The notes under the pieces are model-generated. The model saw only the letters and a list, made by a program, of their open reading frames with translations, was not told the origin of the DNA and searched no databases. A DNA stretch of 64,000 nucleotides from positions 62,001 through 126,000 of the forward strand of contig DAISVY010000009.1 in NCBI GenBank assembly GCA_036826635.1, read 5' to 3'. The translations under genes were made by a program, and so were the position numbers. Shown here in pieces: positions 18,057 to 27,056 of this stretch; the first letter of the stretch is position 1; every line of letters begins with the position of its first letter. The DNA comes from DAISVY01 sp036826635. Its GTDB lineage: Bacteria; Zixibacteria; MSB-5A5; GN15; FEB-12.

Positions 18057-18670
18057 TATCGTTTCAGGGGAAACACGTATCCCAGCGTGATCCGGAAACC
18101 ACCGGTGCGGGTGGCGTGGCGTGTCCGCGAGATTACCCCGTTGTCTTCAACGTGCTGTTTGATGAAGTCGGGTCGCAGTTCGGTGATGCCGATCTCAAGC
18201 GAATACGAACGGTGGTAGCGTATCCCCAGCGTAAGCCGATAGCCCAGTTGTTGCTCAACGTCGACGGCCGTGACGTTTTCATATGTCCTCAGTGAATCGG
18301 CCGTATCCGTGTGCGAATGAAAATGATTGAAGGCGTATACGGCCCCCACGCCGATGTATCCGGTCAGATGATCGGTGCCTCGGTAATAGAGAGCGTCCAG
18401 GGCCAGGGTCAATGTATACAGATCCCCCTGGGGAAACAGGTTGGAAGTTACCCGACCATACTTACCGTCAACCTCTCCGCGCAATACGAAGGGATGAATC
18501 ACCAGCATCTCGTATTTGGCCGAGACTTCCGGACCGGTCGAGACGATACCGTTCGGTGAGGCCATGCCCACCGTAACGTGTGCGTTTATGCTGGCCAGGG
18601 TGTCTTCGTCGATAGGATTAAGCGGCGCCAGCGGAAGACACAACCAGGTTGCGATCAGGAGGACGTTCAT
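18053..18670 (-). CDS. Outer-membrane beta-barrel protein (hypothetical)
   Basis: The 205-residue product has an N-terminal hydrophobic signal (MNVLLIATWLCLPLAPLNP) and then strand-rich sequence with alternating polar and aromatic residues, for example GYIGVGAVYAFNHF and FRITLGYVFPLKRY at the end. This is the look of a small eight-stranded barrel of the OmpA/OmpW-like type. No catalytic motif is seen and I do not recognise a specific family. It is convergent to tgt, sharing four bases of stop codon. Confidence 0.65.
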   Translation of the reverse strand: MNVLLIATWLCLPLAPLNPIDEDTLASINAHVTVGMASPNGIVSTGPEVSAKYEMLVIHPFVLRGEVDGKYGRVTSNLFPQGDLYTLTLALDALYYRGTDHLTGYIGVGAVYAFNHFHSHTDTADSLRTYENVTAVDVEQQLGYRLTLGIRYHRSYSLEIGITELRPDFIKQHVEDNGVISRTRHATRTGGFRITLGYVFPLKRY

Positions 18671-18883
18671 AAGATTACCGTATTTACCCCTTCAATATAA
18701 AGACGCGAAAACACGTCAGAAAGGGCAATCTTTTCGGTAATAAATACAAACTCGACCGCAAAGACCATGATACGACCCGGTCGGGAAAACGTTGCCGGTG
18801 CTTATTTGAAGAATCAAGCGCTCGGTTATTGTTGTCTGCAATGTAAGACGAAGAAAGCCAGCCGGATAAGATCAAAAGCGGTG
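18671..18883. other. Divergent spacer between the barrel gene and aldehyde dehydrogenase
   Basis: This spacer separates two divergent genes (331 bases in all, up to the aldehyde dehydrogenase start). On the minus strand a TATATT-like -10 can be read about 25 bases before the barrel gene, with no good -35. No gene is supported; the aldehyde dehydrogenase promoter begins at 18884. Confidence 0.45.
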
Positions 18884-18911
18884 TTGACATAACATTAATA
18901 ACCGCTATATT
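18884..18911 (+). promoter_or_regulatory. Sigma-70-type promoter for the aldehyde dehydrogenase
   Basis: TTGACA (18884-18889) and TATATT (18906-18911) with a 16-base spacer. The -10 box lies inside a short inverted repeat (CCGCTATATTAGCGG), which could be an operator or a coincidence. Confidence 0.72.
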
Positions 18912-19001
18912 AGCGGCTTGAACCCGCGAGCAGAGTTGTCGCGTGTCGCCAGGAAGAAGAAGATCGATAATGTGAAATGATTGACATATATGGAGTTAAC
19001 T

Positions 19002-20492
19002 ATGGCTGACAAGGTTCACAAGAATTTCATAAACGGCGAATGGGTTGAATCCAAATCGGGAGAAACATTCGAGAATCTCAACCCCGCCGATACCACCGAA
19101 CTGGTGGGAGTATTTCAGAAATCCAACGCCGACGACGTGAATGACGCCGTTGGTGCTGCGGCCGAGGCTTTCAAGAAGTGGCGTCTTTTTCCGGCGCCGA
19201 AACGCGGGGAGATTCTCTTCCGCGTGGCTAACCGTATTTGGAAAGAAAAGGAACGCTGCGCGCAGGATATGACCCGTGAAATGGGTAAGGTTGTTTCGGA
19301 AACCCGCGGCGATGTGCAGGAAGCAATCGACATGACCTTTTACATGGCGGGCGAAGGTCGCCGTCTTTTCGGTCAGACGATGCCATCGGAGTTGCCGAAC
19401 AAATTCTGCATGACCATGCGTCAGCCCATCGGTGTCTGCGGTTTCATTACACCGTGGAACTTCCCCATGGCTATCCCGTCGTGGAAAACCATGCCGGCCC
19501 TGATGTGTGGTGATACCGTGGTTATCAAACCGGCTACCGATACACCGCTTTCGGTGGTCAATTTCGTTAAGATATGCCACGAGGAAGGTGTCCCGGCTGG
19601 TGTGATAAACATGGTGACCGGCTCCGGCAATGCCGTGGGGCAGCCGTTGATCAAAGATCCCCGGGTGCGGGTGGTCTCTTTCACGGGTTCGACCGAGGTT
19701 GGTCGTAAGGTGTCCGAGACCTGCGCCCCTTCGTTCAAACACAGTTGTCTGGAGATGGGCGGCAAGAACGTTCAGATCGTTCTTGAAGACGCCGACCTTG
19801 AGTTGGCTGTCGACGGCGCTCTTTGGGGAGCTTTCGGTACCACCGGCCAGCGCTGCACGGCTACCAGCCGTTTGATCTGTCATGAGAGTGTAGTCGGGAA
19901 AGTGACGAAAATGCTTGCCGAGCGGGCGGCCAAAATAAAAGTCGGTAACGGTCTCGACGAGTCTGTTCAAATGGGTCCGACTATCAACGAAGGCCAGTTG
20001 GAAACCGTGCTCAGTTACATCGAAATCGGCAAGAAGGATGGTGCCCGACTGGTGACCGGCGGTGAGCGTCTTACCGGTGGCAATTACGATAAGGGTTTCT
20101 TTGTCCAGCCGACCATTTTCGACAACGTTACTCAGAAGATGCGTATCTGGAAAGAAGAGATATTCGGTCCGGTGCTTTCAATCGGGTCTTTCAAGACGTT
20201 TGAACAGGCTATTGAAATGGCCAACGATACCAACTATGGTCTGTCGGCGGCTATTTACACCAGGGATATCAATCTGGCATACGCGGCTATGCGCGATGTC
20301 TATACCGGGCTCTTTTACATTAACGCTCCGACCATCGGGGCCGAGACGCATCTGCCGTTCGGTGGAGTGAAAGAAACCGGCAACGGTCACCGTGAGGCGG
20401 CCGTGGCGGCTCTGGACGTGTTCAGCGAGTGGAAGTCGATTTCCGTCGACTTCTCCGGCAGTATCCAGAGGGCCCAGATAGACAACCAGTAG
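19002..20492 (+). CDS. NAD(P)-dependent aldehyde dehydrogenase
   Basis: The ATG at 19002 has GGAG six bases before it and gives 496 residues; an in-frame ATG at 18981 lacks such a site. The enzyme oxidises an aldehyde to the acid. Visible are ITPWNFPMAIP, the cofactor loop FTGSTEVGRKV, the general base Glu251 (CLEMGGKN) and the catalytic Cys285 (GQRCTATSR). The sequence is of the broad non-phosphorylating ALDH class with a C-terminal region (THLPFGGVKETGNGHREA) like semialdehyde or alpha-ketoglutarate-semialdehyde dehydrogenases. The substrate is not determined. It stands alone, with its own promoter. Confidence 0.92.
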   Translation: MADKVHKNFINGEWVESKSGETFENLNPADTTELVGVFQKSNADDVNDAVGAAAEAFKKWRLFPAPKRGEILFRVANRIWKEKERCAQDMTREMGKVVSETRGDVQEAIDMTFYMAGEGRRLFGQTMPSELPNKFCMTMRQPIGVCGFITPWNFPMAIPSWKTMPALMCGDTVVIKPATDTPLSVVNFVKICHEEGVPAGVINMVTGSGNAVGQPLIKDPRVRVVSFTGSTEVGRKVSETCAPSFKHSCLEMGGKNVQIVLEDADLELAVDGALWGAFGTTGQRCTATSRLICHESVVGKVTKMLAERAAKIKVGNGLDESVQMGPTINEGQLETVLSYIEIGKKDGARLVTGGERLTGGNYDKGFFVQPTIFDNVTQKMRIWKEEIFGPVLSIGSFKTFEQAIEMANDTNYGLSAAIYTRDINLAYAAMRDVYTGLFYINAPTIGAETHLPFGGVKETGNGHREAAVAALDVFSEWKSISVDFSGSIQRAQIDNQ

Positions 20493-20609
20493 AAAAAACG
20501 GGAACTTATTTTTCTTTGCAGGACGGATGATTGGCTCAGTGTAAGTTCATATTTCAAGACGTTCAGGGAAGTATGCCCCTGTACCTGATTCTCTTTATCT
20601 GGTTCGCTT

Positions 20610-20639
20610 CGTCCATTTCCGCGTGCGGGTGAATGGACG
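20610..20639 (+). other. Hairpin downstream of the aldehyde dehydrogenase gene
   Basis: CGTCCATT (20610-20617) pairs with AATGGACG (20632-20639) around a GC-rich loop. It lacks a T-run, so it may be a processed 3' end or leader structure of the next gene rather than an intrinsic terminator. Confidence 0.4.
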
Positions 20640-20699
20640 CGAGAGGGTAACATTTTAGTACAGATATGTATAACTTCTTTCTAGAACAAGGAATTTGAA

Positions 20700-22058
20700 A
20701 TGAAGAAAAGAACTAAGACCATCATCATGGGTGCGGCGGGACGCGATTTCCACAACTTCAATATGCTCTATCGCGATAACGAAGCCGTGGAGGTGGTAGC
20801 TTTTACCGCCACCCAGATTCCTGATATTTACGGACGGAAGTACCCGGCGGTTTTGGCCGGTAAGCTCTATCCCAAGGGTATTCCGATTTACGACGAAGCC
20901 AAACTGCTGGACCTGATCAAGAAGCACGATATTGAAGAGGTCATCTTTTCATATTCCGATGTGCCCTATGATTATGTCATGGAGAAGGCCGCTTACGTTA
21001 TGGCGGCCGGTGCCCGTTTCGTAGTCGAAGGCGCCCGCCCGACCCAGATCAAATCGACCAAGCCGGTAGTGGGAATATGCGCCATCCGGACCGGTTGCGG
21101 CAAGTCGCAGACGACCCGGAGAGTGGCTGATATTCTTCAGAAGATGGGCAAGAAAGTCGTGGCTGTCCGTCACCCCATGCCCTACGGTGATTTGGCCAAG
21201 CAGGCCTGCCAGCGTTTTGCCAACCTCAAGGACCTCGACAAGCACGAATGTACTATCGAGGAACGCGAGGAGTACGAACCGCACATCGATAACGGCGTGA
21301 TCGTTTATGCCGGTGTTGATTATGAGCAGATTCTTCGCGAAGCCGAGAAGGAAGCCGATGTGATCCTGTGGGACGGTGGCAACAACGACATGTCGTTTTT
21401 CCAGACCGATCTGCTGATCACGGTTGTCGATCCGCACCGTCCCGGTCATGAATTGGAATACTATCCCGGTCAGGTCAATTTCCTGATGGCTGATGTCATC
21501 GTCATCAATAAGATCGACTCGGCCGACCCGGAAGGTGTCGCTGAGGTGCGGGCCAATATCGCCCAGTACAATCCCGGGGCGGTTGTTGTTGACGCCGCTT
21601 CGCCGATTCAGGTCGATAAGCCTGATCTGATACGCGGTAAGAAAGTGCTGGTGGTTGAGGACGGTCCGACCCTGACACACGGCGGTATGCAGTATGGGGC
21701 CGGTGTTGTGGCGGCCAGTAAGTATGGTGCGGCGGAACTTGTGGATCCCCGGCCGTACACGGTCAAGTCGATTACGGATACTTACAAGAAATACCCTGAT
21801 ATTGGAGTCCTGCTGCCGGCTATGGGGTACGGCACTCAGCAGGTTAAAGACCTGGAGACGACTATCAACCGCGTCAAGTGTGACGCCGTGGTTGTGGCCA
21901 CGCCTATCGACCTGAGTCGGGTGGTTAGTATCAAAAAGCCGGCTACCCGAGTGTATTACTCGCTGCAGGAAATCGGCACGCCGAACCTGGAAATGGTGTT
22001 GGATGATCATTTCACGGGTAAGAAAGGCAAGCCGAAGAAGGGGTCGCGCAAGGCGTAA
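20700..22058 (+). CDS. Cyclic 2,3-diphosphoglycerate synthase homologue (P-loop GTPase-like)
   Basis: The 452-residue protein matches the archaeal cyclic 2,3-diphosphoglycerate synthase family. An N-terminal Rossmann-like part (residues 5-120: IIMGAAGRDFHNFN, ..., FVVEGARPTQIKS) precedes a P-loop domain with AIRTGCGKSQTTRR (Lys135) and a guanine-type NKID motif at 270-273. LWDGGNNDMSFF and VDPHRPGHE are also characteristic. In methanogens the enzyme makes a thermoprotectant; in bacteria homologues are common but untested, so the product here is uncertain. Carbamate kinase follows after 76 bases, a pairing that suggests shared metabolism. AAGGAA lies 8 bases before the start. The lysine-rich tail (GKKGKPKKGSRKA) is short. 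Confidence 0.85.
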   Translation: MKKRTKTIIMGAAGRDFHNFNMLYRDNEAVEVVAFTATQIPDIYGRKYPAVLAGKLYPKGIPIYDEAKLLDLIKKHDIEEVIFSYSDVPYDYVMEKAAYVMAAGARFVVEGARPTQIKSTKPVVGICAIRTGCGKSQTTRRVADILQKMGKKVVAVRHPMPYGDLAKQACQRFANLKDLDKHECTIEEREEYEPHIDNGVIVYAGVDYEQILREAEKEADVILWDGGNNDMSFFQTDLLITVVDPHRPGHELEYYPGQVNFLMADVIVINKIDSADPEGVAEVRANIAQYNPGAVVVDAASPIQVDKPDLIRGKKVLVVEDGPTLTHGGMQYGAGVVAASKYGAAELVDPRPYTVKSITDTYKKYPDIGVLLPAMGYGTQQVKDLETTINRVKCDAVVVATPIDLSRVVSIKKPATRVYYSLQEIGTPNLEMVLDDHFTGKKGKPKKGSRKA

Positions 22059-22072
22059 TAAAACGCGGTCAC

Positions 22073-22098
22073 GGGGCGGGATCGAAAAGAACCGCCCC
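22073..22098 (+). terminator. GC-rich hairpin after the cyclic-diphosphoglycerate synthase gene
   Basis: GGGGCGG pairs perfectly with CCGCCCC (22092-22098) across a 12-base loop. Only a weak T-rich tail follows, so termination may be partial; the carbamate kinase gene begins 36 bases later. Confidence 0.45.
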
Positions 22099-22134
22099 AT
22101 ATTCATTTGAGACGAAAGCGTTTTTAGATACAGT

Positions 22135-23085
22135 ATGACCGAGGCTAAGACGGCAGTAATTGCTCTCGGCGGCAATGCTATTACCAAGCCGGGGGTCGAG
22201 GATTCCATTGCGAATCAGTTTGCCAACACCAGAGCGTCTTTGGATGGAATCGTCGAGTTAATCAGGGACGGTTATAATCTGGTCGTTACTCACGGCAATG
22301 GTCCGCAGGTCGGCAATGCTCTGCTGCGTGTCGAGCTGGCTCGGGGCAAAGCGCCGGTGTTGCCCTTGGGGGTCTGTGTGGCCGATACCGAGGGCGGTAT
22401 GGGCTACATGATCGAGCAATCACTGCAAAACCGGTTGCGGGTCGAGGGCCTTAACCGTTCGGTGGTAACCATAATTACCCAGATGGTCGTGGATCCTGAT
22501 GATCCGGCTATCGCCGATCCTTCCAAGTTCGTTGGACAATTTTATACCGAAGAAGAAGCCGGGTTGCTGGCCGAAACGCGCGGATGGCAGGTCAAGAAAG
22601 ATGCCGACCGCGGCTGGCGTCGTGTTGTGCCGTCGCCTCGTCCGCTCAGGGCGGTGGAAGGCGATATTATCAGACAACTGGTTCATGGAGGCACGATTGT
22701 CATCGCCGCCGGGGGAGGAGGAATCCCCGTGTATTACGACCGCAAGGGGAACATTGAAGGCATCGACGCGGTGATCGACAAAGATTTGGCCTCAGCGGTG
22801 CTGGCCGAAGAGATCGACGCCGAGATCCTCTCGATTCTGACATCCGTGGATAAGGTCTCGACGCATTTCGGTACACCGCAACGGCGGGATTTGGACAGGT
22901 GTACGCTTAGCGAGTTGAAGAAGTACGCTGAGGAAGGTCATTTCCCGCCCGGATCGATGGGACCGAAAACACAGGCCGCGATTGTTTTTCTGGAAAATGG
23001 CGGCGAACTCGTGACTATAAGTTCTTTCGAAAACGCCTGTAAGGCGCTCAGGGGAGAGGCCGGTACACAGATCGTTCCGGACTGA
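22135..23085 (+). CDS. arcC: Carbamate kinase
   Basis: Carbamate kinase interconverts carbamoyl phosphate plus ADP with ATP plus carbamate, often to gain ATP from arginine, agmatine or purine breakdown. The 316-residue protein shows the amino-acid-kinase signature VIALGGNAITKP, VVTHGNGPQVGN, AAGGGGIPVY, the IDKDLASAVLA segment and GSMGPKTQAAI near the end, all typical of ArcC rather than glutamate kinases. No ornithine carbamoyltransferase or arginine deiminase is in the window. The start ATG lacks a clear ribosome binding site. Its stop overlaps the next start by one base. Confidence 0.94.
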   Translation: MTEAKTAVIALGGNAITKPGVEDSIANQFANTRASLDGIVELIRDGYNLVVTHGNGPQVGNALLRVELARGKAPVLPLGVCVADTEGGMGYMIEQSLQNRLRVEGLNRSVVTIITQMVVDPDDPAIADPSKFVGQFYTEEEAGLLAETRGWQVKKDADRGWRRVVPSPRPLRAVEGDIIRQLVHGGTIVIAAGGGGIPVYYDRKGNIEGIDAVIDKDLASAVLAEEIDAEILSILTSVDKVSTHFGTPQRRDLDRCTLSELKKYAEEGHFPPGSMGPKTQAAIVFLENGGELVTISSFENACKALRGEAGTQIVPD

Positions 23086-24479
23086 TGATGTGCAAACTGT
23101 CGGAAGACGCGATTGATGACATACTTCGACGGGGTCGCATTTATGAGGTAGGCGGGGCTGTGCGTGATCGTTACCTGCATACGGAGTCTGTTTCCAAGGA
23201 CCGCGATTATCTGGTCACCGGTATTCCTTACGATGAACTGACGCATATTCTCCGTGCTCACGGTCGGGTCGGACTGGTGGGGCGGAGTTTTGGTGTTATT
23301 AAGTTTACCGAGTTTAGGAACGGTAAGGGGTATACTTTCGATATTACCCTGCCCCGCCGGGAATACTCTACCGGCGTAAAGCATACCGATTTTAAGGTCG
23401 ATTTTGACGCCAATCTGCCGATCGAGGAAGATTTGAGGCGGCGTGATTTTACTATCAATGCCATGGCGCTCGCTCTCGATTCGAACGAACTGGTGGATCC
23501 TCTCGGTGGTTTGGCCGATCTTGACCGCCGGCTGTTGCGAATGACATCGCCGGCCTCGTTTGAGGACGACCCTTTGCGGATGCTGAGAGCCGTTCAGTTC
23601 GCCGCCCGTTTCGAATTTACTATCGAGCCGGAAACTTTCGCGGCTATGCGCCGTCATGCTGCACTTATCGAGACCGTGTCGGAGGAACGCATCGCCGAGG
23701 AGCTCGATAAGTTGCTTACCCGTTCCCGGCGACCGTCCGAAGGATTTCGCATAATGCAGACTTCCGGTTTGCTTGGTCATATCCTGCCTGAGCTTGAAAC
23801 CTGTGTGGGGGTCGATCAGCCCGGAGGTTATCACAAGTATGACGTATTCGAGCACATCCTGCGTTGCATAGATGCCTGTCGTCCCAGCCTGCGTCTGCGT
23901 CTGGCCGCCCTGTTTCACGATATCAACAAACCTCAGGCCAAACGTCCCTCCGAAACCGGTGCCACTTTTTACGGGCACGAAAGTGTCGGCGCCCGCACGG
24001 CTATGAAGGTCCTTTCGCACCTTCGTTTTCCTCGAGAACTGGCCAAAGATGTCGCCACTCTGGTGGAACGTCACATGTTTACCACCGACGTGACCGACAA
24101 GGGGCTCCGTCGACTCGTCAAGCGTGTCGGGGTAGATCTGATTTTCGATCTGCTGGACCTGCGGAGGGCTGATGTGGTGGCGCAGGGGATGGGCGGTACC
24201 ACCGATGATGTCGACAAGTTCGAGGCGGACATACGCGACGAGCTTTCCCGCAAACCACCTTTCGGTTATTCTGATCTGGCCCTCAGCGGCCGGGACATTA
24301 TGGCTATGTTCGATCTTGCTCCGTCGCCCGTGGTGGGGAAAATTCTGGCTTACTTGTTGGAAAGGGTTCTTGATAACCCGCAGGACAATACACGAGAGAA
24401 ACTTGAAGCTCTGGCAAAAGAATATTACAGAACTTTAATAGAGGACAGCGATCCAGAAAACAAGGAAACCGATCAATGA
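23085..24479 (+). CDS. CCA-adding-type tRNA nucleotidyltransferase with HD domain
   Basis: The 464-residue protein has the class II nucleotidyltransferase head: EVGGAVRDRYL near residue 21, the catalytic Asp39 and Asp41 in SKDRDYLVTG, LRRRDFTINAMAL at 118-129 and the FEDDPLRMLRAVQFAARF segment. A C-terminal HD domain (His278-Asp279 in LAALFHDINKP, then YGHESVGA) follows. It could be a CCA-adding enzyme, an A-adding enzyme or a poly(A) polymerase; these cannot be told apart safely by eye. ATG at 23085 overlaps the arcC stop; ATG at 23088 is an alternative. Its last codon overlaps sucC by 4 bases. Confidence 0.9.
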   Translation: MMCKLSEDAIDDILRRGRIYEVGGAVRDRYLHTESVSKDRDYLVTGIPYDELTHILRAHGRVGLVGRSFGVIKFTEFRNGKGYTFDITLPRREYSTGVKHTDFKVDFDANLPIEEDLRRRDFTINAMALALDSNELVDPLGGLADLDRRLLRMTSPASFEDDPLRMLRAVQFAARFEFTIEPETFAAMRRHAALIETVSEERIAEELDKLLTRSRRPSEGFRIMQTSGLLGHILPELETCVGVDQPGGYHKYDVFEHILRCIDACRPSLRLRLAALFHDINKPQAKRPSETGATFYGHESVGARTAMKVLSHLRFPRELAKDVATLVERHMFTTDVTDKGLRRLVKRVGVDLIFDLLDLRRADVVAQGMGGTTDDVDKFEADIRDELSRKPPFGYSDLALSGRDIMAMFDLAPSPVVGKILAYLLERVLDNPQDNTREKLEALAKEYYRTLIEDSDPENKETDQ

Positions 24480-25615
24480 AAGTGCACGAGTATCAGGCGA
24501 AACAGATTTTTGCCGATCACGGTATTCCGGTTCCCCCCGGCGAAATTGCGACGACGAACGTGGAAGCCGCAGATATCGCGACACGCTTCAATCATCCGGT
24601 GATGGTCAAGGCCCAGGTGCTGGTTGGTGGTCGTGGTAAAGCCGGAGGCGTCAAGTACGCCGAGAATCCGGAAGCTGCCCGTGTTTTGGCGACCAAAATC
24701 CTCGGTATGGATATCAAGGGAGAAACGGTTCGCAAGGTGCTGATAACCAGTGCCGTGGATATTCTCTCGGAATCTTATGTCGGGATAATTCTCGACCGTG
24801 CCAAACAGCAGCCGGTTATTATGGTCTCGGCCGCCGGCGGTGTGGACATTGAGGAAGTCGCGGCCAAGACTCCGCAAAAGATTCACAAGTTGCATGTCGA
24901 TCCCGTGCGTGGTCTCAAAATGTACCAGGCCCGCAATCTGGCTTATCGATTGTTCCACGACATCGGCCAGGTTCGTCAAACGGCTGACATTATCATGAAG
25001 CTCTACGATGTTTTCTGGAAATGTGACGCCTCGCTGGTGGAGATCAATCCGCTGGTCTCCACGACCGGGGGTGATGTTCTGGCTATCGACGCCAAGCTCA
25101 ACATCGACGACAACGGTCTGTACCGTCAACCGAAAATCGCCGCCATGCGAGACCTCGACGCCGAGAATCCGGCCGAAGTAAAGGCGCGTGAGGCCGACCT
25201 TTCGTTCGTCAAACTTGAAGGCAATATCGGCTGTATTGTCAACGGTGCCGGGCTGGCCATGGCCACTATGGACCTGGTCAAGCGTTACGGCGGTGACCCG
25301 GCCAATTTCCTCGATATCGGCGGGTCGTCCAATCCGCAGAAGGTCGTTACCGCCATGGAAATAATTCTGGCCGATCCTAACGTCCGTTCAATACTGATAA
25401 ACATTTTCGGCGGTATCACACGCTGTGACGACGTTGCCCAGGGCATTGTGACGGCCTTCGGTCAGTTGCAGCCGTCGGTGCCGGTGGTGGTCCGATTGAC
25501 CGGGACCAATGAGAAAGAGGCGCAGAAAATCCTCAGCTCGGTAAAACTCCCCTCGGCCGACACGCTCGACGATGCGGTCAGGATGGCTATTGAACTGGGC
25601 ACCAGCCGAATGTAG
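24476..25615 (+). CDS. sucC: Succinyl-CoA ligase beta subunit
   Basis: SucC is the ATP-grasp, nucleotide-binding subunit that, with SucD, interconverts succinyl-CoA and succinate with substrate-level phosphorylation. Features: MKVHEYQAKQIFADHGIPVP, VMVKAQVLVGGRGKAGGVK, the metal site around VEINPLV, LNIDDNG, FLDIGGSSNPQKV and NIFGGITRCDDVAQGI. The 379-residue length is normal. ATGA overlap joins it to the upstream tRNA nucleotidyltransferase gene; sucD follows after 27 bases with a good AAGGGAG site. Confidence 0.97.
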   Translation: MKVHEYQAKQIFADHGIPVPPGEIATTNVEAADIATRFNHPVMVKAQVLVGGRGKAGGVKYAENPEAARVLATKILGMDIKGETVRKVLITSAVDILSESYVGIILDRAKQQPVIMVSAAGGVDIEEVAAKTPQKIHKLHVDPVRGLKMYQARNLAYRLFHDIGQVRQTADIIMKLYDVFWKCDASLVEINPLVSTTGGDVLAIDAKLNIDDNGLYRQPKIAAMRDLDAENPAEVKAREADLSFVKLEGNIGCIVNGAGLAMATMDLVKRYGGDPANFLDIGGSSNPQKVVTAMEIILADPNVRSILINIFGGITRCDDVAQGIVTAFGQLQPSVPVVVRLTGTNEKEAQKILSSVKLPSADTLDDAVRMAIELGTSRM

Positions 25616-25642
25616 GCGGTAAGGAAAGGGAGAAAAAAAGAC

Positions 25643-26659
25643 ATGGCCATATTCATAGACAAAAAGACCCGGCTGATCGTGCAGGGCATTACCGGGCGCG
25701 ATGGCTCGTTTCATGCCAAACAAATGAAGAAGTACGGTACCAATGTGGTTGGCGGTGTTACTCCCGGTAAAGGAGGCACCAAGGTAGCCGGTGTTCCGGT
25801 TTTCAACACCGTTGTAGAGGCTGTCGAGAAAACCAAGGCCAATACGTCGGTAATCTACGTACCGCCGGCCTTCGCCGCCGATGCTATTTACGAAGCGGTC
25901 GATGCCGGAATCAAACTGGTGGTGTGTGTGACCGAGGGTATTCCGGCTAACGATATGATGAAAGTGGTTCCGTTCGTGAAAGAGCGCGGGGCTCGGCTTA
26001 TCGGTCCCAATTCTCCGGGTCTGATTTCGCCGGAACAGTCCAAGGTGGGTATTCTTCCGGGAACTATTGCCAGGAAGGGTAATATCGGCGTCGTATCGCG
26101 GTCCGGCACCCTTACCTATGAAGCCATCTGGGCTCTGACTCAGGAAGGACTGGGGCAGACGACCTGCATCGGTATCGGTGGTGATCAGGTTATCGGGACA
26201 AATTTCATCGATTGTCTCGAAGCTTTCGAGAACGACCGCGCCACCAGGGGTATCGTGTTGATCGGAGAGATTGGCGGGTCCGATGAGGAAGAAGCCGCAG
26301 CGTATATCAAAAAGAAAGTCACGAAACCGGTGGTGGCTTTTATTTCCGGTCAGACCGCTCCTCCGGGAAAGCGGATGGGGCACGCCGGGGCGATTGTGTC
26401 GGGTGGGTCCGGTACGGCGGCTGAGAAAATCGCCGCTTTGACCAGGGTCGGGATTCCGGTAGCCGGTTCTCCGACGGAGATTCCCGCGCTGATGAAAGAA
26501 CAGAGCAAGAAATTCAAAAATAAGAAAACGACCAAAGCGACGGATAAAAAAACCGCAAAACCGACCGCGAAAAAAGCCGTGCGCAAAACGACAACCGGCA
26601 AGAAAACGGTCGCCAAAAAGACCGTCGCACAGAAAAAGACGACGAAAAAGAGGAAGTAA
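25643..26659 (+). CDS. sucD: Succinyl-CoA ligase alpha subunit with lysine-rich C-terminal tail
   Basis: Residues 1 to about 288 are a normal SucD: QGITGRDGSFHAKQM binds CoA, GPNSPGLISP and GNIGVVSRSGTLTYEA are family motifs, and the phosphohistidine is His247 in KRMGHAGAIVSGG. Family members end soon after the SPTEIPALM region. Here the frame goes on for 50 residues (289-338) of which 23 are Lys or Arg and one is acidic, in repeats like KKTTKATDKK and GKKTVAKKTV, resembling histone H1-like or AlgP-type tails. The tail is in the same frame and ends at a clean stop, so it looks real. It could bind nucleic acid, acidic protein or membrane; function is unknown. Confidence 0.95.
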   Translation: MAIFIDKKTRLIVQGITGRDGSFHAKQMKKYGTNVVGGVTPGKGGTKVAGVPVFNTVVEAVEKTKANTSVIYVPPAFAADAIYEAVDAGIKLVVCVTEGIPANDMMKVVPFVKERGARLIGPNSPGLISPEQSKVGILPGTIARKGNIGVVSRSGTLTYEAIWALTQEGLGQTTCIGIGGDQVIGTNFIDCLEAFENDRATRGIVLIGEIGGSDEEEAAAYIKKKVTKPVVAFISGQTAPPGKRMGHAGAIVSGGSGTAAEKIAALTRVGIPVAGSPTEIPALMKEQSKKFKNKKTTKATDKKTAKPTAKKAVRKTTTGKKTVAKKTVAQKKTTKKRK

Positions 26660-26781
26660 CCGGCTGTGGGCGGGGTCGGGTGACCCGGTCGCACATATGG
26701 TGAGATTACGATAGATATTCTCGAAAACTCACAACCGGAAACAACAGCAACCGATGAGTGTTGAGATTGTAAGGAGAGATC

Positions 26782-27045
26782 ATGACTAAGGCAAACACCA
26801 CCGGGAAGGACAGTTCGCGAAAGGAAAGCGCCGGAAAGCAAGACTATTCCGACGGTTCGTTGCCGCTGAACATCAACCTGAGTTGGTGCAAAGCTTGCAA
26901 CATTTGTATTGCCCTCTGTCCCAAACAGGTATTTGAGCCAAACCGTGACGGCAAGCCAGTCCAGGCCCGCCCTGAAGACTGTACACAGTGTTCCATATGC
27001 TGGGTGCATTGCCCTGACTTTGCCATTACTTCTAACTACAAGTAG
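26782..27045 (+). CDS. korD: 2-oxoacid:ferredoxin oxidoreductase delta subunit (2[4Fe-4S] ferredoxin)
   Basis: The 87-residue protein has a charged N-terminal extension of about 30 residues and then two four-cysteine clusters, WCKACNICIALCPKQVF and DCTQCSICWVHCPDFAI, each able to hold a [4Fe-4S] cluster. It passes electrons from the catalytic subunits to ferredoxin. AAGGAGAG stands 6 bases before the ATG. korA follows after 11 bases. Confidence 0.93.
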   Translation: MTKANTTGKDSSRKESAGKQDYSDGSLPLNINLSWCKACNICIALCPKQVFEPNRDGKPVQARPEDCTQCSICWVHCPDFAITSNYK

Positions 27046-27056
27046 GGAGGTCCCAA

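Noticed and set aside
20949..22208. Long minus-strand open frame (about 419 codons) opposite the cyclic-diphosphoglycerate synthase gene
   Set aside because: It mirrors the strongly coding plus strand, lacks a ribosome binding site and has no protein-like motif; it is a shadow of high third-position GC.
26500..26659. Frameshift as the cause of the lysine-rich SucD tail
   Set aside because: The frame is the same as the catalytic part, the codons are regular and it ends in a normal stop 120 bases before the next gene, so I treat the tail as real.
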